NCBI GenBank assembly: GCA_022702125.1
Contig: JAKOND010000242.1
Coordinates: 1 to 39,672, forward strand
From: Burkholderiaceae bacterium
Lineage (GTDB): Bacteria > Pseudomonadota > Gammaproteobacteria > Burkholderiales > Burkholderiaceae_C
Direction: 5' to 3'
DNA length: 39,672 nucleotides
A model generated the notes under the pieces. That model did not search any database, was not told where the DNA came from, and saw only the letters and a list, made by a program, of their open reading frames with translations. Position numbers and translations under genes: made by a program. Position 1 is the stretch's first letter, and every line of letters starts with the position of its first letter. Positions 1 through 9,762 of this stretch are shown here, piece after piece.

Positions 1-641
1 AAGGCCAGGCCCAGGCCCAGCGTCAGCAGCCCGAGCGCCAGGTTGAGCGCGTGCTGCCCGCGGAACTGCACCGGCGCGCCCTGGAACAGGCGGAACCTGT
101 AGCGTCCCGAGAGCTTGCCGAAGGCGATCACCGAGCCGCTGAAGGTGATGGCGCCGATGGCCGCGCCCAGGAAGAGTTCGAGCCGGTTGCCGTGCGGGAT
201 GGGGAAGCGCGCCAGGCCCTCGACCAGCACCGTGCCGATCGGCGTGGCCGCCGCGCCGAGCACCGCCGCGCGGGGCGCCGGCGCGATGCCGAAGGCCCAC
301 GGCTCGGCCACCGCCGCCACCGCGATGAACACCGCCGCCAAGCCGATCATGCTGTGCATGAAGGCCACCAGCTCGGGCATCTTGGTCATCTCCACCCGCT
401 GCGCCATCAGGCTGCCGGCGGCGCCGCCGACCAGCAGGCCCAGCAGCACCCAGCCCAGGCCCAGCCCGCTGCCGGCGAGCGTGACGATCAGCGCGGCGGT
501 GGTCAGCACCGCGATGGCCATGCCGGCCATGCCGAACAGGTTGCCGCGCACCGAGGTGGTCGGGTGCGACAGGCCCTTGAGCGCCTGGATGAAGCAGACG
601 CTCGCGACCAGGTAGAGCAGGGTGACGAGGTTCATGCTCAT
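1..641 (-). CDS. pntB: NAD(P) transhydrogenase subunit beta, N-terminal part (cut by window edge)
   Basis: Membrane subunit of the proton-translocating NAD(P)+ transhydrogenase, which uses the proton gradient to reduce NADP+ with NADH. About 213 codons are visible, running off the left edge. The translation begins MSMNLVTLLYLVASVCFIQALKG in pieces and shows alternating hydrophobic helices (GMAGMAIAVLTTAALIV, GWVLLGLLVGGAAGSLMA) followed by the conserved MTKMPELVAFMHSMIGLAA stretch typical of PntB. Its ATG overlaps the stop of pntAb (ATGA at 641-638), so translation is probably coupled. A second in-frame ATG at 635 is possible. The NADP-binding domain III would lie outside the window. Identification is firm from family-typical motifs and gene order. 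Confidence 0.93.
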   Translation of the reverse strand, partial: MSMNLVTLLYLVASVCFIQALKGLSHPTTSVRGNLFGMAGMAIAVLTTAALIVTLAGSGLGLGWVLLGLLVGGAAGSLMAQRVEMTKMPELVAFMHSMIGLAAVFIAVAAVAEPWAFGIAPAPRAAVLGAAATPIGTVLVEGLARFPIPHGNRLELFLGAAIGAITFSGSVIAFGKLSGRYRFRLFQGAPVQFRGQHALNLALGLLTLGLGLA

Positions 642-985
642 CGCGCGTCCCCCGGCCCGTCCCCGGGCGTTCCGGTCGCTCCGGGCGGGGGCTTGCGCTC
701 CTTCTTGCGGAACATCTCCAGCATGCGCCGGGTGACGAGGAATCCGCCGAAGACGTTGACCGCCGCCAGCGCCACCGCCAGCACGCCCATCGTCTTGCCG
801 AGTCCGGTGGTGGTGAGGGCGGCGGCCAGCATCGCCCCGACGATGACGATGGCCGAGATGGCGTTGGTCACCGCCATCAGCGGCGTGTGCAGCGCGGGCG
901 TCACCGTCCAGACCACGTGGTAGCCCACGTAGACGGCCAGCACGAAGATGATCAGGTTGACCACCGTGGGGTTGACGAGATCCAT
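638..985 (-). CDS. pntAb: NAD(P) transhydrogenase alpha subunit part 2 (membrane segment)
   Basis: 115-residue small membrane subunit of the three-gene type of transhydrogenase, in which the alpha chain is split. It starts MDLVNPTVVNLIIFVLAVY and contains three to four hydrophobic helices (around residues 9-25, 43-62, 70-88) and a basic, Pro-rich tail (FRKKERKPPP). It corresponds to the C-terminal membrane part of E. coli PntA. It starts 2 bp after the pntAa stop and overlaps pntB by 4 bp, so the three genes form one operon. The length matches PntAB proteins of organisms such as Rhodospirillum rubrum. No anomaly seen. Confidence 0.93.
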   Translation of the reverse strand: MDLVNPTVVNLIIFVLAVYVGYHVVWTVTPALHTPLMAVTNAISAIVIVGAMLAAALTTTGLGKTMGVLAVALAAVNVFGGFLVTRRMLEMFRKKERKPPPGATGTPGDGPGDAR

Positions 986-987
986 GG

Positions 988-2154
988 CTATGCCCTCCGT
1001 ACGTCGCCGCCGTGGGCCACCAGGCAGGCGGCCACGATGTCGTCTTCCAGGTCGATGCGCAGGCCGTCCGGGACGGGCGCCGGCGCGCCGCCCGCGGCGG
1101 GGGACGCCGGAAGCAGCACCAGCTTCAGGAAGTCGAGCACGTTGCGCGCGTAGAGGGCCGAGGCGTCGGCCGCGACCCGCGCGGGCAGGTTGGTCTCGCC
1201 GACCAGGGTCACGCCGTGCTTGACCACCGTGCGCCCGGCCTCGGTCAGCGGGCAGTTGCCGCCGGCGCCGCCGGGGCCGCGCCCGGCGGCCAGGTCCACG
1301 ATCACCGAGCCGGGCCGCATCGACCGGAGCATCGCCTCGGTCACCAGCACCGGCGCCGGCCGGCCCGGGACGAGGGCGGTGGAGATCACCACGTCGGCCT
1401 GCGCCACCCGCCGGGCGACCTCGGCCTGCTGGCGGTCGAGCCAGGACTGCGGCATCGGCCGGGCGTAGCCGCCGCTGCCCTGCGCCGCCTCGCGCTCCTC
1501 GTCGGTCTCGTAGGGCACCGCGATGAACTTGGCGCCGAGCGATTCGATCTGCTCCCTGACGCTCGGCCGCACGTCGGACGCCTCGATCACCGCGCCCAGC
1601 CGCTTGGCCGTGGCGATGGCCTGCAGGCCGGCCACGCCCACGCCCAGCACCACCACCCGCGCCGCCTTCACCGTGCCGGCGGCGGTCATCAGCATCGGGA
1701 AGAAGCGCGGGTAGGCGTCGGCGGCGACCATCACCGCCTTGTAGCCGGCGATGTTGGCCTGGGAGGACAGCACGTCCATGCCCTGCGCGCGGGTGGTGCG
1801 CGGCGCGGCCTCCAGCGCGAAGGCGGTCAGGCCGGCGTCCGCCAGCCGCCGCAGGCCGGACGCGTCGAACGGGTCGAGCATGCCGACCAGCGCCGTGCCC
1901 AGGCGCAGCAGCGGCAGCTCGGCCCCGGACGGCGGCCGCACCTTGAGCACCAGCGCCGCCCCGAAGGCGCCCGCCGCGTCGGTGATTCCGGCGCCGGCGG
2001 CTTCGTAGGCCGCATCGGTCACGCCGGCCGCGATGCCGGCGCCGGACTGCACCTGCAATGCATGGCCCTGCGCGACCAGCTTCTTCACCGTTTCCGGGGT
2101 GGCGGCGACGCGCGTTTCTCCGGCCGCGCTCTCGGCGGGCACGCCAATCTGCAT
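988..2154 (-). CDS. pntAa: NAD(P) transhydrogenase alpha subunit part 1 (soluble NAD-binding)
   Basis: 388-residue cytosolic domain I of the transhydrogenase, which binds NAD(H). It begins MQIGVPAESAAGETRVAATP, the usual alanine dehydrogenase/PNT N-terminal motif, and carries a Rossmann motif VLGVGVAGLQAIATAKRLGA at about residues 170-190 followed by the acidic residue in EASDVRP. The start is chosen because a good Shine-Dalgarno sequence (AGGAGG on the minus strand) precedes the ATG at 2154. A longer reading frame upstream to 2197 has no motif support. The gene is first in the pntAa-pntAb-pntB operon and divergent from aceA, sharing the AT-rich upstream region. Role: NADPH supply; the divergent pairing with the glyoxylate enzyme may reflect growth on acetate-like carbon, which is inference. 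Confidence 0.94.
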   Translation of the reverse strand: MQIGVPAESAAGETRVAATPETVKKLVAQGHALQVQSGAGIAAGVTDAAYEAAGAGITDAAGAFGAALVLKVRPPSGAELPLLRLGTALVGMLDPFDASGLRRLADAGLTAFALEAAPRTTRAQGMDVLSSQANIAGYKAVMVAADAYPRFFPMLMTAAGTVKAARVVVLGVGVAGLQAIATAKRLGAVIEASDVRPSVREQIESLGAKFIAVPYETDEEREAAQGSGGYARPMPQSWLDRQQAEVARRVAQADVVISTALVPGRPAPVLVTEAMLRSMRPGSVIVDLAAGRGPGGAGGNCPLTEAGRTVVKHGVTLVGETNLPARVAADASALYARNVLDFLKLVLLPASPAAGGAPAPVPDGLRIDLEDDIVAACLVAHGGDVRRA

Positions 2155-2322
2155 GGATGTTCCCTCCTGCCTTGGGTCTGTCGGCGCAGCCTAGCATGCG
2201 GTCCCCGCCGGGCCTAGCGGGTCCTCCCGGAGCCGGCAGAGCGGGTGCCGCAGCAGTGCGTTTTTCATCCAGGACGATGCCGTTTCACATCGTGGCAAGA
2301 AGAATGCTGCACTGCCGCAAAA

Positions 2323-2339
2323 TTTCTCGATACGAGAAA
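2323..2339. promoter_or_regulatory. Inverted repeat TTTCTCG-ATA-CGAGAAA, candidate operator
   Basis: Perfect 7-bp inverted repeat with a 3-bp centre in the pntAa/aceA intergenic region. Its symmetry and position suggest a binding site for a dimeric regulator. Which protein binds is not visible; no regulator gene lies next to it. Confidence 0.4.
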
Positions 2340-2400
2340 AGGCTTTCCGCATTGAGGAATTTGATGTGCAAGCATTTGATTTCGAAAGAATAAATAAATT

Positions 2401-2414
2401 GTCTTGTATAAGAC
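2401..2414. promoter_or_regulatory. Inverted repeat GTCTTGTATAAGAC, candidate operator over the aceA promoter
   Basis: Near-palindrome (GTCTT/AAGAC around GTAT) followed by a repeat of ATAAGAC at 2415-2421. It overlaps the best -10-like hexamer (TATAAG, 2407-2412), so bound protein would block transcription. The form resembles sites of GntR-type repressors; that assignment is inference. Confidence 0.4.
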
Positions 2415-2539
2415 ATAAGACATCGATTCGGCATGCGGCGGGTCTACACTGGATCCCAACGCAGGCGGTTCCGCAGGCCTTCCGCCCCGCCGGCTGCGCT
2501 CCCTTCGATCCATCCGTTCTTTCACTTCAGGAGTCCGCC

Positions 2540-3859
<1,320 letters not shown>

Positions 3860-3923
3860 TCCGGCGCCCCCGTTCCGGGTGCCGCGCCGGTTCCCCGCGA
3901 CCGGTGCGGGACCGGTCGTTCCG

Positions 3924-3961
3924 CCCCCGCGCGATCCGCCTCCCGGCGGGCCGCGCGGGGG
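3924..3961 (+). terminator. GC-rich hairpin after aceA
   Basis: Arms CCCCCGCGCG (3924-3933) and CGCGCGGGGG (3952-3961) are complementary, with an inner CCGCC/GGCGG stem and a TCCC loop. It is followed by only two T residues, so it may work as a weak or Rho-assisted terminator or as a 3' stabiliser. Confidence 0.5.
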
Positions 3962-3989
3962 TTCCGCATGCGGGTCAAGGCCTTTCGCG

Positions 3990-4018
3990 TTGCCAGCATC
4001 GGCAGACTTGGTGATAAT
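3990..4018 (+). promoter_or_regulatory. Sigma-70 promoter for the rpmH operon
   Basis: TTGCCA at 3990-3995 and GATAAT at 4013-4018 with an exact 17-bp spacer. Predicted start near 4025 gives a leader of about 100 nt before rpmH. Strong fit for a ribosomal protein gene. Confidence 0.75.
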
Positions 4019-4125
4019 CGCGGGTTTCCCTGGACGTCGTCCGGGGCGAGAAACACCTTTTGGCCCGGCGTCTTCGTGCATGCAGGGCATTTCCACGAAC
4101 CCTTTGCCACGCAACGAGCAGCACC

Positions 4126-4260
4126 ATGAAACGCACCTACCAGCCCTCCAAGACCCGCCGCGCCCGTACCCACGGTTTCCTGGTCCGCATGAAGACCCGC
4201 GGCGGCCGCGCCGTCATCAACGCGCGCCGCGCCAAGGGCCGCAAGCGCCTGGCCGCCTGA
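4126..4260 (+). CDS. rpmH: 50S ribosomal protein L34
   Basis: 44-residue ribosomal protein of the large subunit, starting [18 protein letters not shown] and ending KGRKRLAA, the standard L34 sequence and length. It is the first gene of the rpmH-rnpA-yidD-yidC-mnmE cluster. In many bacteria this gene is divergent from dnaA at the replication origin; here the gene upstream is aceA on the same strand. The start is unambiguous, as homologues begin MKRTYQPS. Confidence 0.97.
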   Translation: MKRTYQPSKTRRARTHGFLVRMKTRGGRAVINARRAKGRKRLAA

Positions 4261-4294
4261 TGGCCCGGTGCTGCGGCGGTTTGCCTGCCGCAGC

Positions 4295-4900
4295 ATGCAT
4301 GACGGCGCGGCACGGCCGGCTTCCCGCCGTCCGCTGCCGCGCCGGCGCCTGAATCTCCCTGCCGTGCAGCGACTCCAGAGCCGCCCGCAGTTCCAGGCCG
4401 CCATGGCCGGCGGCATCGTCTCGCGCACCCCGCATTTCGCCCTGCACCGGCTGGTCCTCGGATCCGCCGGTGCGCCGCGCATGGCGCCCGCCGTCGCGGA
4501 CGGCGCGCCGGCGCCCGATCCCCAGGCGCTGTTCGCCGGCCATCCGGTCTGGATCGGCGCGCTGGTGCCCAAGCGCTGGGCGCGCCGCGCGGTGACCCGC
4601 AACGCCATCCGGCGGCAGGTCTACGCGCTGTGCCACGACCGGGCGGTCGCGGCCGCCGACGCCGGCCAGGCGCTGCGGCCGGCCGCCTACGTGGTCCGGC
4701 TGCGCAGCGCCTTCGACCGCAAGCAGTTCGTCAGCGCGATCTCGGCGCCGCTGCGGCAGGCGGTGCGGGCCGAGCTGCAGGAGTTGCTGTCGCGCATCGC
4801 GCCGCAATCGCAGCCGAAGCCGCGTCCCGCCGCCGCGCCGTCGGAGGCCCTGCCGGCCGCCGACGCGCCGGCCATCGGCCGGCAGGCGGTGCGGCCGTGA
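4295..4900 (+). CDS. rnpA: Ribonuclease P protein component
   Basis: Protein subunit of RNase P, which helps the catalytic RNA bind and cut the 5' leader of precursor tRNAs. The signature KRWARRAVTRNAIRRQVY lies roughly at residues 90-107, and VVRLRSAFDRKQF follows. The start is uncertain: GTG 4268 (7 bp after rpmH), ATG 4295 and GTG 4364 (giving MQRLQSRPQFQA, close to how related proteins begin) are all in frame and none has a good Shine-Dalgarno. The protein also has a Pro/Ala-rich tail of about 30 residues beyond the usual end, making it longer than the usual ~120 residues. Its stop overlaps yidD (GTGA at 4897-4900). Confidence 0.9.
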   Translation: MHDGAARPASRRPLPRRRLNLPAVQRLQSRPQFQAAMAGGIVSRTPHFALHRLVLGSAGAPRMAPAVADGAPAPDPQALFAGHPVWIGALVPKRWARRAVTRNAIRRQVYALCHDRAVAAADAGQALRPAAYVVRLRSAFDRKQFVSAISAPLRQAVRAELQELLSRIAPQSQPKPRPAAAPSEALPAADAPAIGRQAVRP

Positions 4901-5214
4901 GCCCGCGCCGCGTGCTGACGGGGCTGGTGCGCGGCTACCAGCTGCTGCTGAGCCCGTGGCTGGGCACCAACTGCCGCTTCGTGCCGAGCTGTTCCCAGTA
5001 CGCGCTGGAGGCGCTCGACCGCCACGGCGCGGCCGGCGGCAGCTACCTGACGCTGCGGCGCCTGGTGCGCTGCGGGCCGTGGTGCGACGGCGGCTGCGAT
5101 CCGGTGCCCGGGGAACTCCCGCGCGCCGGGCGGCTCTTTCCTGCGTTCCCGTCACGGCCGGGGCCCGGTACCGCGGGTCCCCTTTCGTCTTCCCCTGAAA
5201 AGAAGTCTTCATGA
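4897..5214 (+). CDS. yidD: Membrane protein insertion efficiency factor YidD
   Basis: 105-residue member of the YidD family (formerly haemolysin-related, DUF37), a small cytoplasmic membrane-associated protein that assists YidC-dependent insertion. It shows the family core GYQLLLSPWLG, NCRFVPSCSQYALEAL and CGPWCDGGCDPVP with its conserved cysteines. Translation starts at a GTG that overlaps the rnpA stop, and the stop overlaps the yidC ATG (ATGA 5211-5214), so all three are coupled. The C-terminal 25 residues are unconserved-looking and Pro/Ser-rich. Confidence 0.93.
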   Translation: MSPRRVLTGLVRGYQLLLSPWLGTNCRFVPSCSQYALEALDRHGAAGGSYLTLRRLVRCGPWCDGGCDPVPGELPRAGRLFPAFPSRPGPGTAGPLSSSPEKKSS

Positions 5215-6908
5215 ACGACATTCGCCGCACCATCCTCTGGGTGGTCTTCGGTTTCTCGATGGTGCTGATCTGGGACAAATGGCAGGTGCACAACGGGCAC
5301 CAGCCGACATTCTTCCCCTCGTCCACGCCCGAAGCCGCCCAGCAGGCGCCGGTGGTGCCGACCGGCGTCGCCGCCTCGACCGCCGCCGCGAACGGCGGCG
5401 TGCCGCCGGCCGTCGTCACCGCCGGATCGACCGCCGGCCTGCCGCCCGGCACCACCGCGCTGCCGCCCGCCGCGCCGGCGGCGCCGCGCCAGCAGGTGGA
5501 GGTCCGGACCGATCTGTTCAAGCTGACCTTCGACACCGCCGGCGGCTCGCTGGTGGGCGCCGAGCTGCTGCAGGTGCCGGACCTGGCCGACCGCAGCCAG
5601 CCCTTCCGCCTGCTCGACGAGAGCAGCGCCCGAGTCTACGTGGCCCAGACCGGCCTGATCGGCGGCAATTTCCCGACGCACCACACGGTGATGACCGCGG
5701 TGCCCGGCCCGCGCACCCTGGCCGACGGCCAGGACCGCCTCGACATCCGCTTCGAGTCGCCCGACCTCGGCGGCGTGAAGCTGGTCAAGACCTACACCGT
5801 GCGGCGCGGCAACTACGCGATCGACGTGAAGCAGGACATCGTCAACACCGGCGCCGCGCCGGTGTCGCCGCAGCTCTACCTGCAGCTGGTGCGCGACGGC
5901 AACAAGCCGCCGGGCGAGTCGTCCTTCTATTCCACCTTCACCGGCCCGGCGGTCTACACCGACGCGGGCAAGTACCAGAAGGTCGAGTTCAAGAAGATCG
6001 AGGAGAACAAGGTCGACATCCAGAAGCAGTCGGACAACGGCTACGTGGCGATGGTGCAGCACTATTTCGCCACCGCCTGGGTGCTGGGCCAGGGCATCCC
6101 GCGCGACCTGTTCATGCGCAAGGTCGACAGCAACCTCTACGCCACCGGCATGACGGTGCCGCTGGGCGCCATCGCCCCGGGCGCGACCAAGTCCATCGAC
6201 GCCACGCTCTACGCCGGCCCGCAGGAGGAGAAGAAGCTCGAGGCCCTCGCGCCCGGCCTGGAGCTGGTCAAGGACTACGGCTGGCTGACCATCCTGGCCA
6301 AGCCGCTGTACTGGCTGCTCGACAAGCTCCACGGCCTGCTGCACAACTGGGGCTGGGCGATCGTCGCGCTGGTGGTGCTGCTCAAGGCCGCGTTCTTCTG
6401 GCTCAACGCCAAGGCCTACGCCAGCATGGCCAAGATGAAGGCCATCAACCCGAAGATCATGGAGATGCGCTCGCGCCTGAAGGACAAGCCGCAGCAGATG
6501 CAGCAGGAGATGATGCGCATCTACAAGGAGGAGAAGGTCAACCCGATGGGCGGCTGCTTCCCGATCGTGGTGCAGATCCCGGTGTTCATCGCGCTCTACT
6601 GGGTGCTGCTGTCCTCGGTCGAGATGCGCGGCGCGCCCTGGATCCTGTGGGTCAAGGACCTGTCCTCGCCGGACCCGTACTTCATCCTGCCGCTGCTGAT
6701 GACCGCCACCTCGATGCTGCAGACCTGGCTCAACCCGACGCCGCCGGACCCGATGCAGGCCAAGCTGATGTGGATCATGCCGCTGGCCTTCAGCGTGATG
6801 TTCTTCTTCTTCCCGGCCGGCCTGGTGCTGTACTGGTTCACGAACAACCTGCTGTCGATCGCGCAGCAGTACGTGATCAACAAGCGCCTGGGCGTGCTCG
6901 GCAAGTAA
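5211..6908 (+). CDS. yidC: Membrane protein insertase YidC
   Basis: 565-residue inner-membrane insertase of the YidC/Oxa1/Alb3 family, which inserts proteins alone or with SecYEG. It has an N-terminal anchor (residues about 5-20), a Pro/Ala-rich linker, the large periplasmic P1 domain (about 95-340), then the conserved five-helix core beginning [18 protein letters not shown]. The cytoplasmic loop [19 protein letters not shown] and the [18 protein letters not shown] helix are family hallmarks. The protein ends with a basic tail NKRLGVLGK. Length agrees with Gram-negative YidC. A strong terminator follows, so mnmE may be transcribed by read-through or its own promoter. Confidence 0.97.
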   Translation: MNDIRRTILWVVFGFSMVLIWDKWQVHNGHQPTFFPSSTPEAAQQAPVVPTGVAASTAAANGGVPPAVVTAGSTAGLPPGTTALPPAAPAAPRQQVEVRTDLFKLTFDTAGGSLVGAELLQVPDLADRSQPFRLLDESSARVYVAQTGLIGGNFPTHHTVMTAVPGPRTLADGQDRLDIRFESPDLGGVKLVKTYTVRRGNYAIDVKQDIVNTGAAPVSPQLYLQLVRDGNKPPGESSFYSTFTGPAVYTDAGKYQKVEFKKIEENKVDIQKQSDNGYVAMVQHYFATAWVLGQGIPRDLFMRKVDSNLYATGMTVPLGAIAPGATKSIDATLYAGPQEEKKLEALAPGLELVKDYGWLTILAKPLYWLLDKLHGLLHNWGWAIVALVVLLKAAFFWLNAKAYASMAKMKAINPKIMEMRSRLKDKPQQMQQEMMRIYKEEKVNPMGGCFPIVVQIPVFIALYWVLLSSVEMRGAPWILWVKDLSSPDPYFILPLLMTATSMLQTWLNPTPPDPMQAKLMWIMPLAFSVMFFFFPAGLVLYWFTNNLLSIAQQYVINKRLGVLGK

Positions 6909-6929
6909 GCCGCCGCGCCGCCGCCCGCA

Positions 6930-6965
6930 GGGCCGCCGCAACCCGAGGGTTGGGCGGCCCTTTTT
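6930..6965 (+). terminator. Rho-independent terminator after yidC
   Basis: Stem GGGCCGCC/GGCGGCCC extended by CAACCC/GGGTTG with one bulged G, tight GA loop, then five T residues (6961-6965). It lies 22 bp before the mnmE start. Confidence 0.85.
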
Positions 6966-6987
6966 CCGTTCCGACAGAGACCGCCGC

Positions 6988-8418
6988 ATGACCGCACCGC
7001 ACCACGACCCCATCGCCGCCATCGCCACCGCGCCCGGACGCGGCGGCGTCGGCATCGTGCGCATCAGCAGCGGCGCCGCGCTCGACACGCTGGCCCGCGC
7101 GCTGTGCGGCCGCGACCTGCCCGCGCGCGAGGCCTGCTACGCGCCGTTCCGCGACGCCGCCGGCCAGCCCATCGACCAGGGCATCGCGCTGCGCTTCGCC
7201 GCGCCGCACTCCTACACCGGCGAGCATGTGCTCGAACTCCAGGCCCACGGCGGCCCGGTGGTGCTGCAGCTGCTGCTGGCGCGCTGCCTGGAGGCGGCCG
7301 CCGAACCGGACGCCGCCACCGGCCGGTCGCGCCTGCCCGGCCTGCGGCTGGCGCGGCCCGGCGAATTCACCGAGCGCGCCTTCCTCAACGACAAGCTCGA
7401 CCTGGCCCAGGCCGAAGCCGTGGCCGACCTGATCGACGCCAGCACCGAGGCCGCCGCCCGCAGCGCCGGGCGCTCGCTCGCCGGCGCCTTCTCGGCCGAG
7501 ATCGCGACGCTGCGCGACGCGCTCATCCACCTGCGCATGCTGGTCGAGGCGACGCTCGATTTCCCGGAAGAGGAAATCGACTTCCTGCGCAAGGCCGACG
7601 CCGACGGGCAGCTATCGAAACTGCAGCAGATGCTCGCGGGCGTGATGCAGCGCGCGCGGCAGGGCGCGCTGCTGCGCGAGGGCATCACGGTGGTCATCGC
7701 CGGCCAGCCCAACGCGGGCAAGTCCTCGCTGCTCAACGCGCTGGCCGGCGCCGAGCTGGCCATCGTCACCCCGGTCGCCGGCACCACCCGCGACAAGGTG
7801 GCGCAGACCATCCAGATCGACGGCGTGCCGGTGCACGTGATCGACACCGCCGGCCTGCGCGACAGCGAGGACCTGGTCGAGAAGATCGGCATCGCCCGCG
7901 CCTGGGACGAGATCGCCCGGGCCGACGCGGTGCTGTTCCTGCACGACCTGACCCGGATGGATGCTATCGATTACGCAGCAGGAGACGAAGATATCGCGCG
8001 GGCCATGGCGGAAAAACTCTCCGCATCGGTGCCGGTGCTCGACCTCTGGAACAAGCAGGACGCGCTGCCCGCGGGCGCCGGCCTGCCGACCGGCGCGGAC
8101 ACCGCGGACGGCATCCTGCTGTCGGCCCGCACCGGCGCCGGCCTCGACGCGCTGCGCCGCCGGCTGCTGGAGATCGCCGGCTGGCAGTCGGCGCCCGAGG
8201 GCGTCTACCTGGCCCGCGAACGCCACGTGCAGGCGCTGCGCCGGGTCGACGGCCACCTGATGAAGGCCGCCGCGCTGCTGCAGGCGCAGGCCGCGTCGCT
8301 CGACCTGCTGGCCGAGGAGCTGCGCCTCGCGCAGAACGCGCTCAACGCCATCACCGGGGCCTTCGGCGCGGACGACCTGCTGGGCGTGATCTTTTCGAGT
8401 TTCTGCATCGGGAAGTAG
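6988..8418 (+). CDS. mnmE: tRNA uridine-5-carboxymethylaminomethyl modification GTPase MnmE
   Basis: 476-residue GTPase that with MnmG makes (carboxymethyl)aminomethyl uridine at the wobble base of certain tRNAs. The N-terminal tetrahydrofolate-binding domain starts [19 protein letters not shown]. The G domain has G1 GQPNAGKSS (about 239-247), VAGTTRD (G2), DTAGLRD (G3) and NKQD (G4). The C-terminus ends CIGK, the essential CxGK motif. A short stretch at 7960-8035 (residues about 325-349) uses unusually AT-rich codons for this gene and falls in a variable loop of the G domain. Length is about 20 residues above E. coli MnmE (454). Confidence 0.97.
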   Translation: MTAPHHDPIAAIATAPGRGGVGIVRISSGAALDTLARALCGRDLPAREACYAPFRDAAGQPIDQGIALRFAAPHSYTGEHVLELQAHGGPVVLQLLLARCLEAAAEPDAATGRSRLPGLRLARPGEFTERAFLNDKLDLAQAEAVADLIDASTEAAARSAGRSLAGAFSAEIATLRDALIHLRMLVEATLDFPEEEIDFLRKADADGQLSKLQQMLAGVMQRARQGALLREGITVVIAGQPNAGKSSLLNALAGAELAIVTPVAGTTRDKVAQTIQIDGVPVHVIDTAGLRDSEDLVEKIGIARAWDEIARADAVLFLHDLTRMDAIDYAAGDEDIARAMAEKLSASVPVLDLWNKQDALPAGAGLPTGADTADGILLSARTGAGLDALRRRLLEIAGWQSAPEGVYLARERHVQALRRVDGHLMKAAALLQAQAASLDLLAEELRLAQNALNAITGAFGADDLLGVIFSSFCIGK

Positions 8419-8618
8419 GCGGCCGGGGAAACGCCGCGCGCCCGGGCCGGAGGGCACCGGGCGGAAGGCCGGCGGGACGTTGCCGTGGTCCTACAGACCC
8501 TGGCGTCGCCCGCCTGCCCGATGCGGACGGGGCCGGCCTACCGTGGTCCGGGAACGGCGGCGCGGCAGCGCGTCGCCGCCTTCCGGGGCGGGTTCCGCCC
8601 CGTCACCAGGAGCACGCC
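8419..8618. other. Gene-free spacer after mnmE
   Basis: 200 bp with very high GC. No terminator with a T-run, no promoter with a usable -35/-10 pair and no coding-like frame were seen. The AGGAG at 8609-8613 belongs to the next gene. Confidence 0.4.
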
Positions 8619-9044
8619 ATGACCCCTTCCCGACTTTCCCTCTCCTCGCGCATCGCCGCGTCGGCCGTGCTGACGGCCGCCTGCGCCCTGGGCGCCGCGC
8701 CGGCCTTCGCGCAGGATTCGACCTCCAACAGCGGGACCTCCGGCGGCAGCAGCAGCACCACCGGGCGCGACGGCGCCACCGTCGATTCCGGCAGCGACCG
8801 CGGCAGCGGCGGCGGCCCGTCGCGCGACGGCCGGGGCGCCGCCGGAACCGGCGCGCGCAAGGGCGGCGCCGGTTCCGCGGGCCAGGACGCGGTCCGGCCA
8901 CAGGGCGGCCGGACCGGAAGCGGCGCCCGCAGCGGCGCGACGGCGCCCGCGCCGTCCGCCTCCGGGCCGGCCGACACCGGCGCGCTGCCGAGCAGCGGCG
9001 GCACCATCGTCGACGGCCCGCCGGCGAGCGTCCCCGGCCGCTGA
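8619..9044 (+). CDS. Small secreted Ser/Gly-rich protein of unknown function
   Basis: 141-residue protein not recognised as a known family. Residues 1-34 form a clear Sec signal peptide (SRIAASAVLTAACALGAAPAFAQ, cut after AFA). The mature part is nearly all Ser, Gly, Thr, Asp, Arg, Ala and Pro (repeated short Gly/Ser runs, several RxG steps) with no predicted hydrophobic helix or cysteine, so it is probably disordered. The start is supported by AGGAG 6 bp upstream. Codon use is like its neighbours. It stands alone between mnmE and the convergent apt. It could be an envelope-associated linker or stress protein, but nothing shows a role. Confidence 0.75.
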   Translation: MTPSRLSLSSRIAASAVLTAACALGAAPAFAQDSTSNSGTSGGSSSTTGRDGATVDSGSDRGSGGGPSRDGRGAAGTGARKGGAGSAGQDAVRPQGGRTGSGARSGATAPAPSASGPADTGALPSSGGTIVDGPPASVPGR

Positions 9045-9083
9045 GGCGGCGCGGCCAGGTGCCGGGGCGGCCGGCCCGCCGTC

Positions 9084-9638
9084 TCAGTGGCCCGAGAAAT
9101 CCATCAGCGTGAACAGCTGCAGCCCGCTGTCGCGCAGGCGCTGCGAGCCGCCGAGCTCCGGCAGGTCGACGATGGCCGCGCCCTCGGTCACTGTCGCGCC
9201 GAGCTTCTCCAGCAGCCGCCGGCCGGCCATCATGGTGCCGCCGGTGGCGATCAGGTCGTCGATCAGCAGCACCCGCTGGCCCGGGTGCACCGCGTCGGCG
9301 TGCAGCTCGACGGTGGCGCTGCCGTACTCCAGCTCGTAGCTTTCCTCGACCGTGGTGAATGGCAGCTTGCCCTTCTTGCGGATCGGCACGAAGCCGACGT
9401 TGAGCTCGTAGGCCACCACCGCGCCCAGGATGAAGCCGCGCGCGTCCAGGCCGGCCACCACGTCGGGCCGCAGCGCCGGGTCCATGTAGCGGTGCACGAA
9501 GGCGTCGATCAGCACCCGGAACACCTGCGGGTTCTGCAGCAGCGGCGTGATGTCGCGGAACTGCACGCCCGGCGCGGGCCAGTCGGGCACGGTGCGGATG
9601 TGCTGCTTGAGGTAGTCGTGGACGTGGAGGTCGTGCAT
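9084..9638 (-). CDS. apt: Adenine phosphoribosyltransferase
   Basis: 184-residue purine salvage enzyme forming AMP from adenine and PRPP in the cytoplasm. The PRPP-binding motif [14 protein letters not shown] is at about residues 124-137, and the [11 protein letters not shown] stretch and [10 protein letters not shown] loop are typical of Apt. The family length is about 180. The ATG at 9638 is the only suitable start before the divergent kdsD region. The gene is single, convergent with the small secreted protein gene. No oddity seen. Confidence 0.95.
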   Translation of the reverse strand: MHDLHVHDYLKQHIRTVPDWPAPGVQFRDITPLLQNPQVFRVLIDAFVHRYMDPALRPDVVAGLDARGFILGAVVAYELNVGFVPIRKKGKLPFTTVEESYELEYGSATVELHADAVHPGQRVLLIDDLIATGGTMMAGRRLLEKLGATVTEGAAIVDLPELGGSQRLRDSGLQLFTLMDFSGH

Positions 9639-9762
9639 GGGGGGTCGGGCGGGAGGAGGGGGCGCGCGGGGTGGCGCCGGGAGTCGGCCATCGTACCGTC
9701 GCGCCCCGCCGCGCGCCGGGCGCCCGCCACGGAGGGATACCGCGGCCCGGACGCCCCGCCGA

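Larger units (their letters stand above)
2155..2539. other. Divergent regulatory region between pntAa and aceA
   Basis: 385 bp without a gene. The part from about 2260 to 2435 is strikingly AT-rich for this genome and holds two inverted repeats (listed separately) and a TATAAG -10-like element at 2407-2412. The AGGAG at 2529-2533 is the aceA ribosome binding site. Transcription of aceA probably begins near 2420 and leaves a leader of about 120 nt; no convincing -35 was found. Confidence 0.6.

Noticed and set aside
3860-4125. Replication origin upstream of rpmH
   Set aside because: No DnaA boxes or AT-rich unwinding element seen; only an aceA hairpin and the rpmH promoter.
5043-7088. 681-codon minus-strand open frame opposite yidC
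   Set aside because: Antisense shadow: no motif, His/Asp/Arg/Gly-biased composition, and it covers well-supported yidD-yidC.
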